From: Ferruginibacter sp.
GTDB taxonomy: Bacteria; Bacteroidota; Bacteroidia; Chitinophagales; Chitinophagaceae
NCBI GenBank assembly: GCA_025963635.1
Contig: JAOQAK010000055.1
Coordinates: forward strand, 62,001 to 126,000
Direction of reading: 5' to 3'
Length of the DNA stretch: 64,000 nucleotides
Shown here in pieces: positions 17,202-25,559 of the stretch; the first letter of the stretch is position 1; every line of letters starts with the position of its first letter. A program made the translations under genes and the position numbers. The notes beneath the pieces were generated by a model. That model had not been told where the DNA came from. It searched no databases and saw only the letters and a program-made list of their open reading frames with translations.

Positions 17202-18290
17202 ATGAAAGCATTAAAAATTGGTGTTTTAACATTTCATCGTTGTATCAATTACGGCAGTTACTGGCAGGCCCGTTGCCTGGTGGAAGGGTTGATTGCCCGC
17301 GGGCACAACGCAGCTATTCTTGATCATGAATCACCGCAGGTAAATGTTGCCGAATGGAAATGCGCCTACCGGCCGGTATTGCCCACAGCAGTTCCTGAAT
17401 CTGATTATCCACTTTACCGAAAAAAAATAAAAAACTTCTTTCGCTCCTTTGATTCGCTGCCGCTATCACCCAGGTTTGGATTAAATGATCCGGAACAAAT
17501 GGAAGACTATGATATGATCGTAGTGGGTAGTGATGAAGTGTGGAATTTATTTCATCCATGGTATGGCGGATGTCCCCTGTTTTTTGGTGAAGGTCTTCGT
17601 GGGAAGCGCCTGGTTTCTTATGCAGCAAGCTTTGGAAATTATGATGCATCCTGGCAACTGCAACCAAGTTGGAGCGAAAAGCTTCGCAACTTTTCGAGCA
17701 TTTCAGTGCGGGACGAAAACTCACAGCGCATCGTAAAAAACGCGATAGGGATTGAACCTGCATTGGTGTTGGATCCGTGCCTGCAGTTTCCGGTTCATCT
17801 GGAGGAACGCGCTATCGCGGAGCAGCCTTACATCGCCTTATATGGACATAATTTTTCTCCATTTTTCGTAAATCAAATCCTTAGTTGGGCAACCCATAGA
17901 AATCTACCACTAGTCAGCATTGGCTATCGCAACGACTGGGCACATGAACAATGGATTACTGCTGATCCACATGACTTCGCACACTTTATGGCCGGTGCTG
18001 AAGCGGTAGTAACCAATTTCTTTCACGGCTGCGTATTTGCACTGCGGAACGGGAAATCATTTGTTTGTGAAACCACCCCTTATCGCGGTAACAAACTGCA
18101 GGGGCTTTTGTCGAAAACCGGTAGCAACAAACATCTTGTAAATGAAACTACGCCCACTGCCACCTATCATCATTGCCTGAATGATCCTTTGGAAGAGCAG
18201 ATTTTTCGAAACATCCGGCAGCTTCAACAGAACTCCAATGAATACCTTGATCAGTCATTGAGCCTAAACCACATTCATCAATATGGATAA
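17202..18290 (+). CDS. Polysaccharide pyruvyl transferase family protein
   Basis: A 362-residue GT-B-like enzyme of the PS_pyruv_trans family, which typically moves pyruvate from PEP onto a sugar as a ketal. Motifs: IGVLTFHRCINYGSYWQA at the N-terminus, MIVVGSDEVWNL (the family GSDxxWN motif), LVSYAASFG, ISVRDENS, and VVTNFFHGCVFALRNGKSFV near the C-terminus. The ATG at 17202 is chosen over a TTG at 17184 because it directly precedes the conserved strand. It overlaps the FrhB-like gene by 8 bp, a pairing often seen in exopolysaccharide loci. Likely adds an acidic pyruvyl group to the surface glycan. Confidence 0.9.
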   Translation: MKALKIGVLTFHRCINYGSYWQARCLVEGLIARGHNAAILDHESPQVNVAEWKCAYRPVLPTAVPESDYPLYRKKIKNFFRSFDSLPLSPRFGLNDPEQMEDYDMIVVGSDEVWNLFHPWYGGCPLFFGEGLRGKRLVSYAASFGNYDASWQLQPSWSEKLRNFSSISVRDENSQRIVKNAIGIEPALVLDPCLQFPVHLEERAIAEQPYIALYGHNFSPFFVNQILSWATHRNLPLVSIGYRNDWAHEQWITADPHDFAHFMAGAEAVVTNFFHGCVFALRNGKSFVCETTPYRGNKLQGLLSKTGSNKHLVNETTPTATYHHCLNDPLEEQIFRNIRQLQQNSNEYLDQSLSLNHIHQYG

Positions 18291-19668
18291 ATTGCTAAGT
18301 CCAAAGGATATTGTACGTTCGGGCCTATGCATTGGTTGCGGAAGCTGTGTTGCCCGGTCGCATTCACCTGGTGCGCAAATGCAATTTGATCCTTACGGGC
18401 AATTGAAACCGGCACCTGCCCGGAGATGGTACCAATTACGCTCTGAAGAGTTTACCAACACCTGTCCCTTCTCCCCGGCGGCAAAAAATGAAGACCAGTT
18501 GGCATCGCAACTTTTTGCAGCGGTGCAACATGAAACGACTGTAGGGTATTTGCAGGCAGCTTATGTAGGGCATGTGGAGGAAGATACATATCGTGCGCAG
18601 GGAAGTTCAGGTGGAATGGTAACCTGGGTGGCAACAGAACTACTTCGAAAAGGATTAATTGATGGGGTGGCACATGTGGTGGCATCAGAAAACCCACAAG
18701 CCAACGGAAGATTTTTTCATTATCGTATCGCCCGGACCGAAGCTGAAATCCGTGAAGGTGCCAAATCGAGGTATTACCCGGTTGAACTTTCTGAAATCAT
18801 CAGAACAATACAGGCGATCCCCGGCCGCTATGCAGTGGTTGGCATTCCGTGTTTTATCAAGGCGGTGCAATTGCTCCGAATGGAAGACTGGGTTTTGAAG
18901 GAACGCATCGTTTTCACACTCGGCCTTTTTTGTGGCCATATGAAAAGTGCCCGCTTTGTAGAAAGTTTTGCCTGGCAGATGAAGGTTCCCTTTAGGCAAA
19001 TTCAGCAGGTTGATTTTCGTTATAAAGACGCGGGCCGGCCCGCAAACTGGTACAATGCAATGCTTCAATTAAACAATGGTGAAACGGTAAATAAAGATTG
19101 GTGGCATCTTGCTGATGGTGACTGGGGTGCAGGTTTTTTTATGAACAATGCCTGCAATTTTTGTGATGATGTTGTGGCAGAAACGGCCGACATATCTTTT
19201 GGTGATGCATGGGTGGAGCCTTACGCTTCGGATGGAAAAGGCACGAACGTGGTGGTGGTACGATCACCGGTAATTCACCAGGTATTGCTGGATGGCATTG
19301 CAGGAGCCCGGCTGCAGCTCAAAGAAGTTGATGCATCATTTGTAGCACAAACGCAGGCCGCGGGCTTAAGGCAACGGCGCGAAGGATTGGCTTACCGGCT
19401 TACCTGGAATCACCGGGGAGTTAAACCTCTTAAACGGGTAGCGCCGGATTCAACAACGCCAGCTAAACAACGCAAATGGATTTACACGATGAGATATTAT
19501 ATTTCAGCCTGGAGCCATCGTATTTTCCGGCTTGCCCGGAGCATTCAACAACCGCGACTATACATTGCCTGGAGCCGCCTTGCAGGAGCCGTGTATCATG
19601 GCCTTGCATATCACAAAGGAAAAATTGGCGAAATGAGTAAACGATTCAGCCAATTGAAAACCAGATAG
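18283..19668 (+). CDS. FrhB-like iron-sulfur flavoprotein (F420 hydrogenase beta family)
   Basis: A 461-residue protein with a ferredoxin-like CIGCGSC motif (residues 17-23), then the FrhB_FdhB N and C domains: GSSGGMVTWVATELLRKG, GIPCFIKAVQLLR, LFCGHMKS, and NACNFCDDVVAETADISFGD followed by the GKGTNVVVVRS segment. These contain further Cys residues for Fe-S binding. The family was named from coenzyme F420 hydrogenase, but Bacteroidota are not known F420 users; in polysaccharide loci it sits next to pyruvyl transferases and its reaction is not established. It overlaps the pyruvyl-transferase gene by 8 bp, so the two are co-translated. The last 80 residues are a basic extension without a known domain. 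Confidence 0.88.
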   Translation: MDKLLSPKDIVRSGLCIGCGSCVARSHSPGAQMQFDPYGQLKPAPARRWYQLRSEEFTNTCPFSPAAKNEDQLASQLFAAVQHETTVGYLQAAYVGHVEEDTYRAQGSSGGMVTWVATELLRKGLIDGVAHVVASENPQANGRFFHYRIARTEAEIREGAKSRYYPVELSEIIRTIQAIPGRYAVVGIPCFIKAVQLLRMEDWVLKERIVFTLGLFCGHMKSARFVESFAWQMKVPFRQIQQVDFRYKDAGRPANWYNAMLQLNNGETVNKDWWHLADGDWGAGFFMNNACNFCDDVVAETADISFGDAWVEPYASDGKGTNVVVVRSPVIHQVLLDGIAGARLQLKEVDASFVAQTQAAGLRQRREGLAYRLTWNHRGVKPLKRVAPDSTTPAKQRKWIYTMRYYISAWSHRIFRLARSIQQPRLYIAWSRLAGAVYHGLAYHKGKIGEMSKRFSQLKTR

Positions 19669-19838
19669 GTCCGGTTTATAAAACTTCTCAATACATGCTG
19701 TGTAAGTTTTTTAACATGATCTAAAATGTACCGACTTGCTTCGCAGCAGTAAGGTTTTGTTAAGGGCCCTATGGGGAAAATTTATTCGAGGTTGATTTTT
19801 TTGATAAGAGAAGTATTTCCAGTGATGTATCTTAGAGA

Positions 19839-20360
19839 ATGAATCAGCAGGAAATAAATGATCGACTTTCCGAAAACCATAAAAGCTTTGTTGGTTTTGT
19901 GACCTCGCTAAATGAGCAACAATTTGAGTATAGCTTTGATAATAAATGGACAGCGGGGCAGCAGCTTGATCATATCTATCGTGCTCTCCGACCCTTAACA
20001 CAAGGCTTAGCATTGCCGAAATTTTTACTACGATTGATATTCCCCAAAAGCAACCGGGCCTCAATAACTTACGAAAGCTTAGTGCAAAAATACACAGCTA
20101 AATTGGCGGCCGGAGGAAAAGCTACCCGAAGGTTCATACCAGCGCCTGTATCCTTTAACGAAAAAAATGAGCTGTGTAAAAAGATTCTAAAATTAGTAGC
20201 AAGGCTATCCACACAAATTGACAATTTCACAGAGGAAGAACTCGACATCTACATTTTGCCTCATCCACTTTTAGGAAAGTTAACGATAAGGGAAATGATG
20301 TATTTCACGATCTATCATGCAGCACATCATCATGAACAAACAAAAAGAAACTTGATTTAG
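19839..20360 (+). CDS. DinB-like family protein
   Basis: A 173-residue four-helix-bundle protein of the DinB/YfiT type. Candidate metal-binding His residues lie in QQLDHIYRA near residue 46 and in the C-terminal FTIYHAAHHHEQTKR, the typical DinB_2 arrangement. Members bind a divalent metal and some are thiol-dependent transferases; the substrate here is unknown. The ATG at 19839 fits the usual N-terminus. It stands alone on the plus strand, convergent with the glycan genes ending at 20408. Confidence 0.85.
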   Translation: MNQQEINDRLSENHKSFVGFVTSLNEQQFEYSFDNKWTAGQQLDHIYRALRPLTQGLALPKFLLRLIFPKSNRASITYESLVQKYTAKLAAGGKATRRFIPAPVSFNEKNELCKKILKLVARLSTQIDNFTEEELDIYILPHPLLGKLTIREMMYFTIYHAAHHHEQTKRNLI

Positions 20361-20407
20361 AAAGAACAATAGATAGAAATTAAGGTTGCTGCCAATTGTG
20401 CTGATAC

Positions 20408-21352
20408 TTACAAATTTATCCCATATAGTTGCCTCAACTCCCCTGCGATCCGGCCGATCACCGGTTCCCATTCATCACGGTACTGTTGCCTGAAGAGCCG
20501 CATTGTCGGATACCAGGGACTATATTCCAGTTTATCCATCCATCGCCAATCTGCTTCGGCCTGCAACAGGGTCCAAACCGGCACACCTAATGCGCCGGCA
20601 AGATGCACGGGCATGGAATCAATAGAGATCAGGAGATCGAGACCGGCAATATAATGTGCTAATTCATGAACGGGTAGTTGGCCCGGGTATACTCCAAATT
20701 CTCCATCCCAACCTGCATCGGGTGCATCGTGCTGAAGTATATAAAAGTCGAGCCCGGGTATGCTGGCCAAAGGTGAAAGCAGTGAAAAAGGGACAGAACG
20801 GTGTTGGTTCCATTCTCCCGATTTCCAAACCAATCCAACAGCAGGTCGGCCCGTTTGCAATGAATGCGGCTTTGAATCAATATGCAGATAAGGAATTTTG
20901 ATTGGTATGGTTTCCAACTCACTGCGAAAAATATGCGCCAGTTCCATCACTTCCACGTCCACATCAAATGCTATTTCGGGCACTCCGTCATGCAGTGGCA
21001 ATATTTTGTCAATACCTTCAACTGTTTTTAAAAGAGGAATCAATTTTGGCTGCGCCCAAACGATCACTTCACTTGCAACGGCTTTGATCAACGCTACGTA
21101 CCGGATGAATTGGATGGTATCTCCCAGGCCATGATAACAGCGCACCAACACCCGTTTTTCATTAAGCGGTTCGCCGTTCCAGATGTATTGTAAGTGGCGC
21201 GGCAAATGCCAGCAAGGCTTTCCGGCCCTGGATTTCAGTACCTCGTCACAATGTTGCCATGCAGCGCTGAATTGGCCGCGGCGCATAGAATGCATCCAAA
21301 TATCTTCTATATCCTGTTTAACTTGCTGCCACATAATTTTTGAGCTAATCAT
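20408..21352 (-). CDS. Glycosyltransferase family 9-like protein
   Basis: A 314-residue GT-B protein related to LPS heptosyltransferases and to TPR-linked GT9 proteins. A helical N-terminus (about residues 1-60) precedes RVLVRCYHGLGDTIQFIRY, the GT9 glycine-rich acceptor motif, then VGLVWKSGEWNQHRSVP, and the donor motif DLLISIDSMPVHLAGALGVP with PVWTLL. The ATG at 21352 is taken instead of the TTG at 21364. It is 27 bp after the permuted-barrel glycosidase gene and completes a methyltransferase-glycosidase-GT9 operon. Likely transfers a sugar in the same glycan pathway. Confidence 0.88.
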   Translation of the reverse strand: MISSKIMWQQVKQDIEDIWMHSMRRGQFSAAWQHCDEVLKSRAGKPCWHLPRHLQYIWNGEPLNEKRVLVRCYHGLGDTIQFIRYVALIKAVASEVIVWAQPKLIPLLKTVEGIDKILPLHDGVPEIAFDVDVEVMELAHIFRSELETIPIKIPYLHIDSKPHSLQTGRPAVGLVWKSGEWNQHRSVPFSLLSPLASIPGLDFYILQHDAPDAGWDGEFGVYPGQLPVHELAHYIAGLDLLISIDSMPVHLAGALGVPVWTLLQAEADWRWMDKLEYSPWYPTMRLFRQQYRDEWEPVIGRIAGELRQLYGINL

Positions 21353-21379
21353 TCCGCAGACCAATATTGAAAAAGGTGA

Positions 21380-22264
21380 TCAGGCATAGCGCCGCATCAT
21401 TTGCGCACAAAAATCAGCAAACTCTTCGGGGTGAATGGGCGGACTGGTATGATGTGGTTGAATGCCCTTTGATTCGGGGGTGAAACAAAAAGTTACCGTT
21501 AGATCAAATTCCTGCAAGGCATTCATCATTTTATCAAACCATTGTTCCGCATTGGGCCTAAGGTAATCTGCCCAACTCAGGCCCGTACGCAGGTATTTTA
21601 CTCCCAGCCGCCTGAGCCAGTCAACTGCAGCCTCCAGCCGCTGATCTTCAAAATGAAACCACTGGCAAATTCCAAGCTCGGGCGTATAGTCTGCAAAATG
21701 CTTTAGCGCCAGTTTAGGGGTACCATCCTGTTGCAGCAGCCCCATATCAAAATGACGGTAGTAAGAGGAGCCTTCAGCCTCGCGGTGACGTGTGGTGGCC
21801 TCCCACTCCCGCGGCAGGTCGTAAAGGCTGTACCAATGAACCCGGTCTACACGGCCCATTAACAACTCGGCAGTGCGGCGTAACCCAAACTCCTGAACTT
21901 CTTCTGCGCCGAAAGTAGAGATGCCTACTTCTGTAACCCATACGGGCAAATGGGTCACCGCTTCAATCTCCGCTATTTTAGCCGGCCATTCGTGGATCTT
22001 CCATAAATTCCAATCGAGTGGAAAACCGTGAACCGCTACCGCGTTCATATCCTCCAGTGCTCCATATTCTTCCATTTTCCTAATGAAAAAAGGATCGATG
22101 GGCGAAATACCTCCGAGAACACGCAAAATACCCGGCTTTTCAGCCTTAGCTGCCTGTGCTGCCAGTGTAACCATATTTCCGAAAAGTTTCCAATCGGTGT
22201 CAATCTCAAAAGCCCAATGTGATTTATTATTGGGCTCGTTCCAGAATTTTACTGCTTCAATCAT
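21380..22264 (-). CDS. Clan-A glycosidase-like protein with circularly permuted barrel order
   Basis: A 294-residue TIM-barrel protein resembling GH39/beta-xylosidase-type hydrolases, but with its parts in swapped order. The acid/base motif KFWNEPNN (Glu10) lies at the very start, the nucleophile motif PVWVTEVGIS (Glu112) in the middle, and VHWYSLYDLP after it. Residues 196-294 (LGICQWFHFE, YLRTGLSWADY, VTFCFTPE, EEFADFCAQMMRRYA) look like strands 1-3 that should precede the WNEP strand. The start at 22264 overlaps the methyltransferase stop by 4 bp (ATGA), so no N-terminal barrel half is missing upstream in this frame. Both catalytic Glu residues are kept. No signal peptide, so cytoplasmic: it may act in glycan synthesis or trimming. 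Substrate unknown. Confidence 0.75.
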   Translation of the reverse strand: MIEAVKFWNEPNNKSHWAFEIDTDWKLFGNMVTLAAQAAKAEKPGILRVLGGISPIDPFFIRKMEEYGALEDMNAVAVHGFPLDWNLWKIHEWPAKIAEIEAVTHLPVWVTEVGISTFGAEEVQEFGLRRTAELLMGRVDRVHWYSLYDLPREWEATTRHREAEGSSYYRHFDMGLLQQDGTPKLALKHFADYTPELGICQWFHFEDQRLEAAVDWLRRLGVKYLRTGLSWADYLRPNAEQWFDKMMNALQEFDLTVTFCFTPESKGIQPHHTSPPIHPEEFADFCAQMMRRYA

Positions 22265-23016
22265 AATTCAATCTGCTGTTTCCGGGATGGATAAACTGCG
22301 TAGCATTCATTATCGGGCAACTCAGCCTTACGGCAGAGGTATACCTCTTTTTCAGGATGCATGATGATCTCAAAACCTGCGCTGCGAAGCATGGCTTCCA
22401 TACAGGCCTGGTTTGGAATCCACCAATTGGTGGGATCATTCGCATATCGATATTCTATAAAATACATGTGGGGAAACTGGGGACGATCAAAGATGTCGGT
22501 ATTCCAAAAATCGTAGTCGGGTTGAGTTGGTTCAACTTCCGCGCTGCCGCGTTGCATGGATTGAAATATCAGCAAATCCTTTACAACATTTTCGTACAGG
22601 AGATCAAGCGCTAACAAGGGATGGCGTAGATGGTATAAGACTCCCATGAAGATCACCACATCAAACTTTTCACCTAGCCCTGCAACATCGTACACAGACC
22701 TGTTCTGAAAATCAATTTCATAACCTAACACTTTTGCAGCGTAGCGAGCCTGCTCGAGGTATCTTTCATCCGAATCGATTCCCACCACCTTGTCGGCTCC
22801 ACGCCTTTTCATTTCAATTGAATAAAAGCCCCCGTTACAACCAATATCCAAGACCGTTTTTCCATGCAAATCAGCAGGAATGGCATGGGCAAATCTTTGA
22901 AATTTTATATTGGGGTAATCGCCTAAGAAATGATCCGGTGCAGTTTTTATTCCACCTAAATCAATATTGTGAAACCATTTACCCAGTTTATGAACCTCCC
23001 CCTGTATATCATTCAT
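22261..23016 (-). CDS. SAM-dependent methyltransferase, TIGR04290-like
   Basis: A 251-residue class I methyltransferase. Motif I is VLDIGCNGGFYSIEM, motif II VVGIDSDERYLEQA, and the post-motif strand VVIFMGVLYHLRHPLLAL resembles the CmoB/Methyltransf_9 group. The C-terminal segment includes NTDIFDRPQFPHMYFIEYR and PNQACMEAMLRSAGFE. I believe this matches the NCBI family TIGR04290, found with glycosyltransferases, but this is from memory. Its stop overlaps the start of the permuted glycosidase by 4 bp, so the two are co-translated. It probably methylates a sugar or glycan carrier. Confidence 0.87.
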   Translation of the reverse strand: MNDIQGEVHKLGKWFHNIDLGGIKTAPDHFLGDYPNIKFQRFAHAIPADLHGKTVLDIGCNGGFYSIEMKRRGADKVVGIDSDERYLEQARYAAKVLGYEIDFQNRSVYDVAGLGEKFDVVIFMGVLYHLRHPLLALDLLYENVVKDLLIFQSMQRGSAEVEPTQPDYDFWNTDIFDRPQFPHMYFIEYRYANDPTNWWIPNQACMEAMLRSAGFEIIMHPEKEVYLCRKAELPDNECYAVYPSRKQQIEL

Positions 23017-23229
23017 ATGATAAGCATTTTAATGAATCGCCCTTTAAAAATATTGTAAAAAAGGTTTATATAAAAACTAATTCAAGTTCAGTGCCGCAAA
23101 TGAGGCGACCGCAAAATTGATTGGCTCCGGTACCTGGCACCTGGCGAGTTTTTATTTAGTCTGTCTTAGAAGGTGTTCAGTTAAAACGGAGCACACACAT
23201 TCCTCTCCAAGCCAGGTATACCTGCAAAT

Positions 23230-24075
23230 TTATTTACCTACAAAGCGTCCGTGTGATGGAATGGCCAATGTATCAAATTCATCTACCAGTTTCTTCAAAC
23301 CCTGGCGCAGTTCCTCTCCTCCCATTGGAGTACCATGACCCGTAATAGCAATGCCCGGTTTTAATGCGTCTAGTTTTTTTACCGACTCCCATGCCAATTG
23401 CCAGTCTGTAGTCAGGTACCTTGGAGGGCCATTTACTTCTTCTTTTTGCATAAGAACCTTGTACAACGAATCTGCCCGTACTGTAATGAAAGCATCGCCG
23501 GCAATTAATACCTTGTCACTTTCCCTGAAAAAAGACACATGCCCGGGTGAATGGCCGGGTGTGTGAAGCCATTTCCAACCCGGCATAAAGGGCACGGAAC
23601 CATCTGCCGGTAACGGCGACAATGCGGTTGAAATATTAATTGACTTATGGGGGTAAACAGAAGAAATTTTAGCAAGGAGACCGCCTTCAACAGAGGTATC
23701 CGGTTCCGGATAATCCCTTTCACCAGTTAAATACGGAACCTCGAGTGGGTGGGCAAATACAGGCACATCCCATTCTTCGAGTAGTTTCGTGATTCCACCC
23801 ACATGATCAAAATGCCCATGAGTTAAAAGAATCGCCCGTGGCCTGGTAACTGTGAAACGTTTTGCAGCTTCTTCCAGTATTTTGGGTCCCGAATGAGGCA
23901 TCCCTGCGTCAATCAAAACCCAGTCTTCGTTTGTTGTATTTCCAACAAAAACAATATTTACAATCTGGTTGGTATAACAATATAGATCAGGCCATATTTC
24001 CTGCCCCTTCCCCGCAGATACAGAGCTTATCGGAATGAATTTATTATCGTCGCTTTGGCGTAATGGTTCTTCCAT
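23230..24075 (-). CDS. MBL-fold metallo-hydrolase
   Basis: A 281-residue metallo-beta-lactamase-fold hydrolase. The metal-binding motif THGHFDHVGG (HxHxDH) is complete, followed by the third His in HTPGHSPGHVSFF, the bridging Asp in VLIAGDAF, and a late GHG motif (AITGHGTPMGG). The family includes thioesterases, glyoxalase II and lactonases; the substrate is unknown. The ATG at 24075 is chosen: the longer frame would start at a GTG (24099) inside a direct repeat. It is not obviously part of the neighbouring glycan operon, from which it is separated by 213 bp. Confidence 0.92.
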   Translation of the reverse strand: MEEPLRQSDDNKFIPISSVSAGKGQEIWPDLYCYTNQIVNIVFVGNTTNEDWVLIDAGMPHSGPKILEEAAKRFTVTRPRAILLTHGHFDHVGGITKLLEEWDVPVFAHPLEVPYLTGERDYPEPDTSVEGGLLAKISSVYPHKSINISTALSPLPADGSVPFMPGWKWLHTPGHSPGHVSFFRESDKVLIAGDAFITVRADSLYKVLMQKEEVNGPPRYLTTDWQLAWESVKKLDALKPGIAITGHGTPMGGEELRQGLKKLVDEFDTLAIPSHGRFVGK

Positions 24076-24088
24076 ACTTATTTTTTTC

Positions 24089-24125
24089 AGATTGAACACA
24101 GATTTTTTTTAGATTGAACACAGAT
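24089..24125. repeat. Short direct repeat upstream of MBL hydrolase gene
   Basis: AGATTGAACACAGAT occurs at 24089-24103 and again at 24111-24125 with a 22-bp period, separated by a T tract. It sits just upstream of the chosen start at 24075. Confidence 0.7.
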
Positions 24126-24360
24126 GTGGTGACAAAGGATATGCCGTCCCCATGCGACCTGTTCCAATTTCAAAAAATTGGCTGCAAAAAAGTGAATATT
24201 TGGAAAACCGTTAAAAGGATCGCCGACTCTCTTAGTTGAGAATGCAATGGCTTAACAAATGACTACAACCCTTAACCAGCAAGGTACTTATGGCTATTTA
24301 TGTTTTAATAGGTTAGGTATTATTATTTAATTTTTTTATTATTTATTGTAACTTAGTAGA

Positions 24361-24690
24361 ATGAAACCCACTTCTATAGCGATGTCTCATTTTATTGAGG
24401 ATTTCAATTTAATGAATGCACAGGGTATTGTAAATTTTATGGCAGATGTAGAAATAAAATTCCAAAACACCATTTCCAAAATCAAAAGCGAAGTCTTTAT
24501 TTTAAGTGTAAATCCCAAAAGCGTCGATTCAGTCAATTTGCTTAACACAGAAATTTCTGATTTGGATTTCCCTGTGATGTTTCAAAGCGGGAGAGAAGTT
24601 TTCTCCTATATCGACAATGTATGCCTGATGATCATTGGGAATAATGCGGAGAACGGAAGATATGTCGTTTCTCTGTTTCCTGAAAAATGA
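24361..24690 (+). CDS. Hypothetical small protein
   Basis: A 109-residue protein with no signal peptide, membrane helix or recognisable family. It has an alternating hydrophobic pattern (FILSVNPKSVDSVNLL, SYIDNVCLMIIGN, GRYVVSLFPEK) that suggests a compact alpha/beta fold. The ATG follows a very AT-rich stretch typical of a promoter region. It is isolated, with large gaps on both sides. Function unknown; the coding call rests on length, composition and a clean start. Confidence 0.55.
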   Translation: MKPTSIAMSHFIEDFNLMNAQGIVNFMADVEIKFQNTISKIKSEVFILSVNPKSVDSVNLLNTEISDLDFPVMFQSGREVFSYIDNVCLMIIGNNAENGRYVVSLFPEK

Positions 24691-25206
24691 GGGCGCCCAT
24701 TCCGGGATTTAAACGGTGTTTTAATCTGCTATTGAATTTAAAACTGTCCATACAGGCAGGATAATGTCACCTGCTCATTTTAGCTATCGGCTGTCTTTTC
24801 AATCACGTAGTTTCACGGTTTGCTCCGGGTGCCTGTTCATAGGCTGAGGTACGCACAAACTGCTGTACTGTAGTTTTGAAGGGTATGGCCTTCCTCCCGC
24901 AGACCACTTTAAAAACGTAAGTGAAATATTACTACTCTTTCTCTACTCATTTTGGCTAAATAATTCTACAATCCTTTTCTAAATTGGGGTGAATAATCAG
25001 TATTATCAGAACACTGATAAAAACTTTCAATAATGAATTCGGAAAACTGTTGGCATGGATTTTTTATAATATATGTTTACGGGCCCTTCTAAGCGACAAC
25101 CGTTATATGTATGTTGTACGTTATTTGTAAGGTGGTCTGTACTAATAATATACAGTAGTGAACATCCGTACATTAACAATATTTGTCATTCTTCCATTGC
25201 AGGTAT
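24691..25206. other. AT-rich intergenic region, nothing recognised
   Basis: No gene, RNA structure or repeat that I can support. A 6-bp inverted repeat (ATCAGT 24996-25001, ACTGAT 25013-25018) is too short to interpret. Confidence 0.5.
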
Positions 25207-25416
25207 ATGAGTTCAATAATGGCTATCGTACTAAAAACTACAGGTTGGATATCTGTATCAATTCTTACGGCGACCGTAATCTTAATGTGCATTCGGCGGT
25301 ACAGGAAAAAGAGAGGTTCCGACCTTGACACCGTGCGGAAAATCAGGAAAGACCGAATTTATTACGCCCGGATACACAAGTATAAAAAGCGTGGTAAGTA
25401 CAAGTATGTTCCTTGA
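25207..25416 (+). CDS. Putative small membrane protein
   Basis: A 69-residue frame from the ATG at 25207 (a TTG at 25183 would add eight residues). It has one hydrophobic helix (MAIVLKTTGWISVSILTATV, continuing ILMCI) followed by a very basic tail (RRYRKKRG and KYKKRGKYKYVP). No family is recognised. It could anchor to the inner membrane with the basic tail in the cytoplasm. It might also be a chance frame, since no conservation data are available here. Confidence 0.4.
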   Translation: MSSIMAIVLKTTGWISVSILTATVILMCIRRYRKKRGSDLDTVRKIRKDRIYYARIHKYKKRGKYKYVP

Positions 25417-25559
25417 ATAGCAATACGGGACACCGCATGTTGATTGCAGTGCGGGTGGGCATTTATGAATTGTATGGGTGCAATATTTGCACCACGTGGC
25501 CAAACAATTATTTGCCAGCGGCCATGGTGATAATTCAATGGCACTGTTTTAATATATGA

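Noticed and set aside
18283-19668. Evidence for coenzyme F420 metabolism
   Set aside because: The family name is historical; FrhB-like proteins are common in polysaccharide loci of organisms not known to make F420, and no F420 synthesis gene is in the window.
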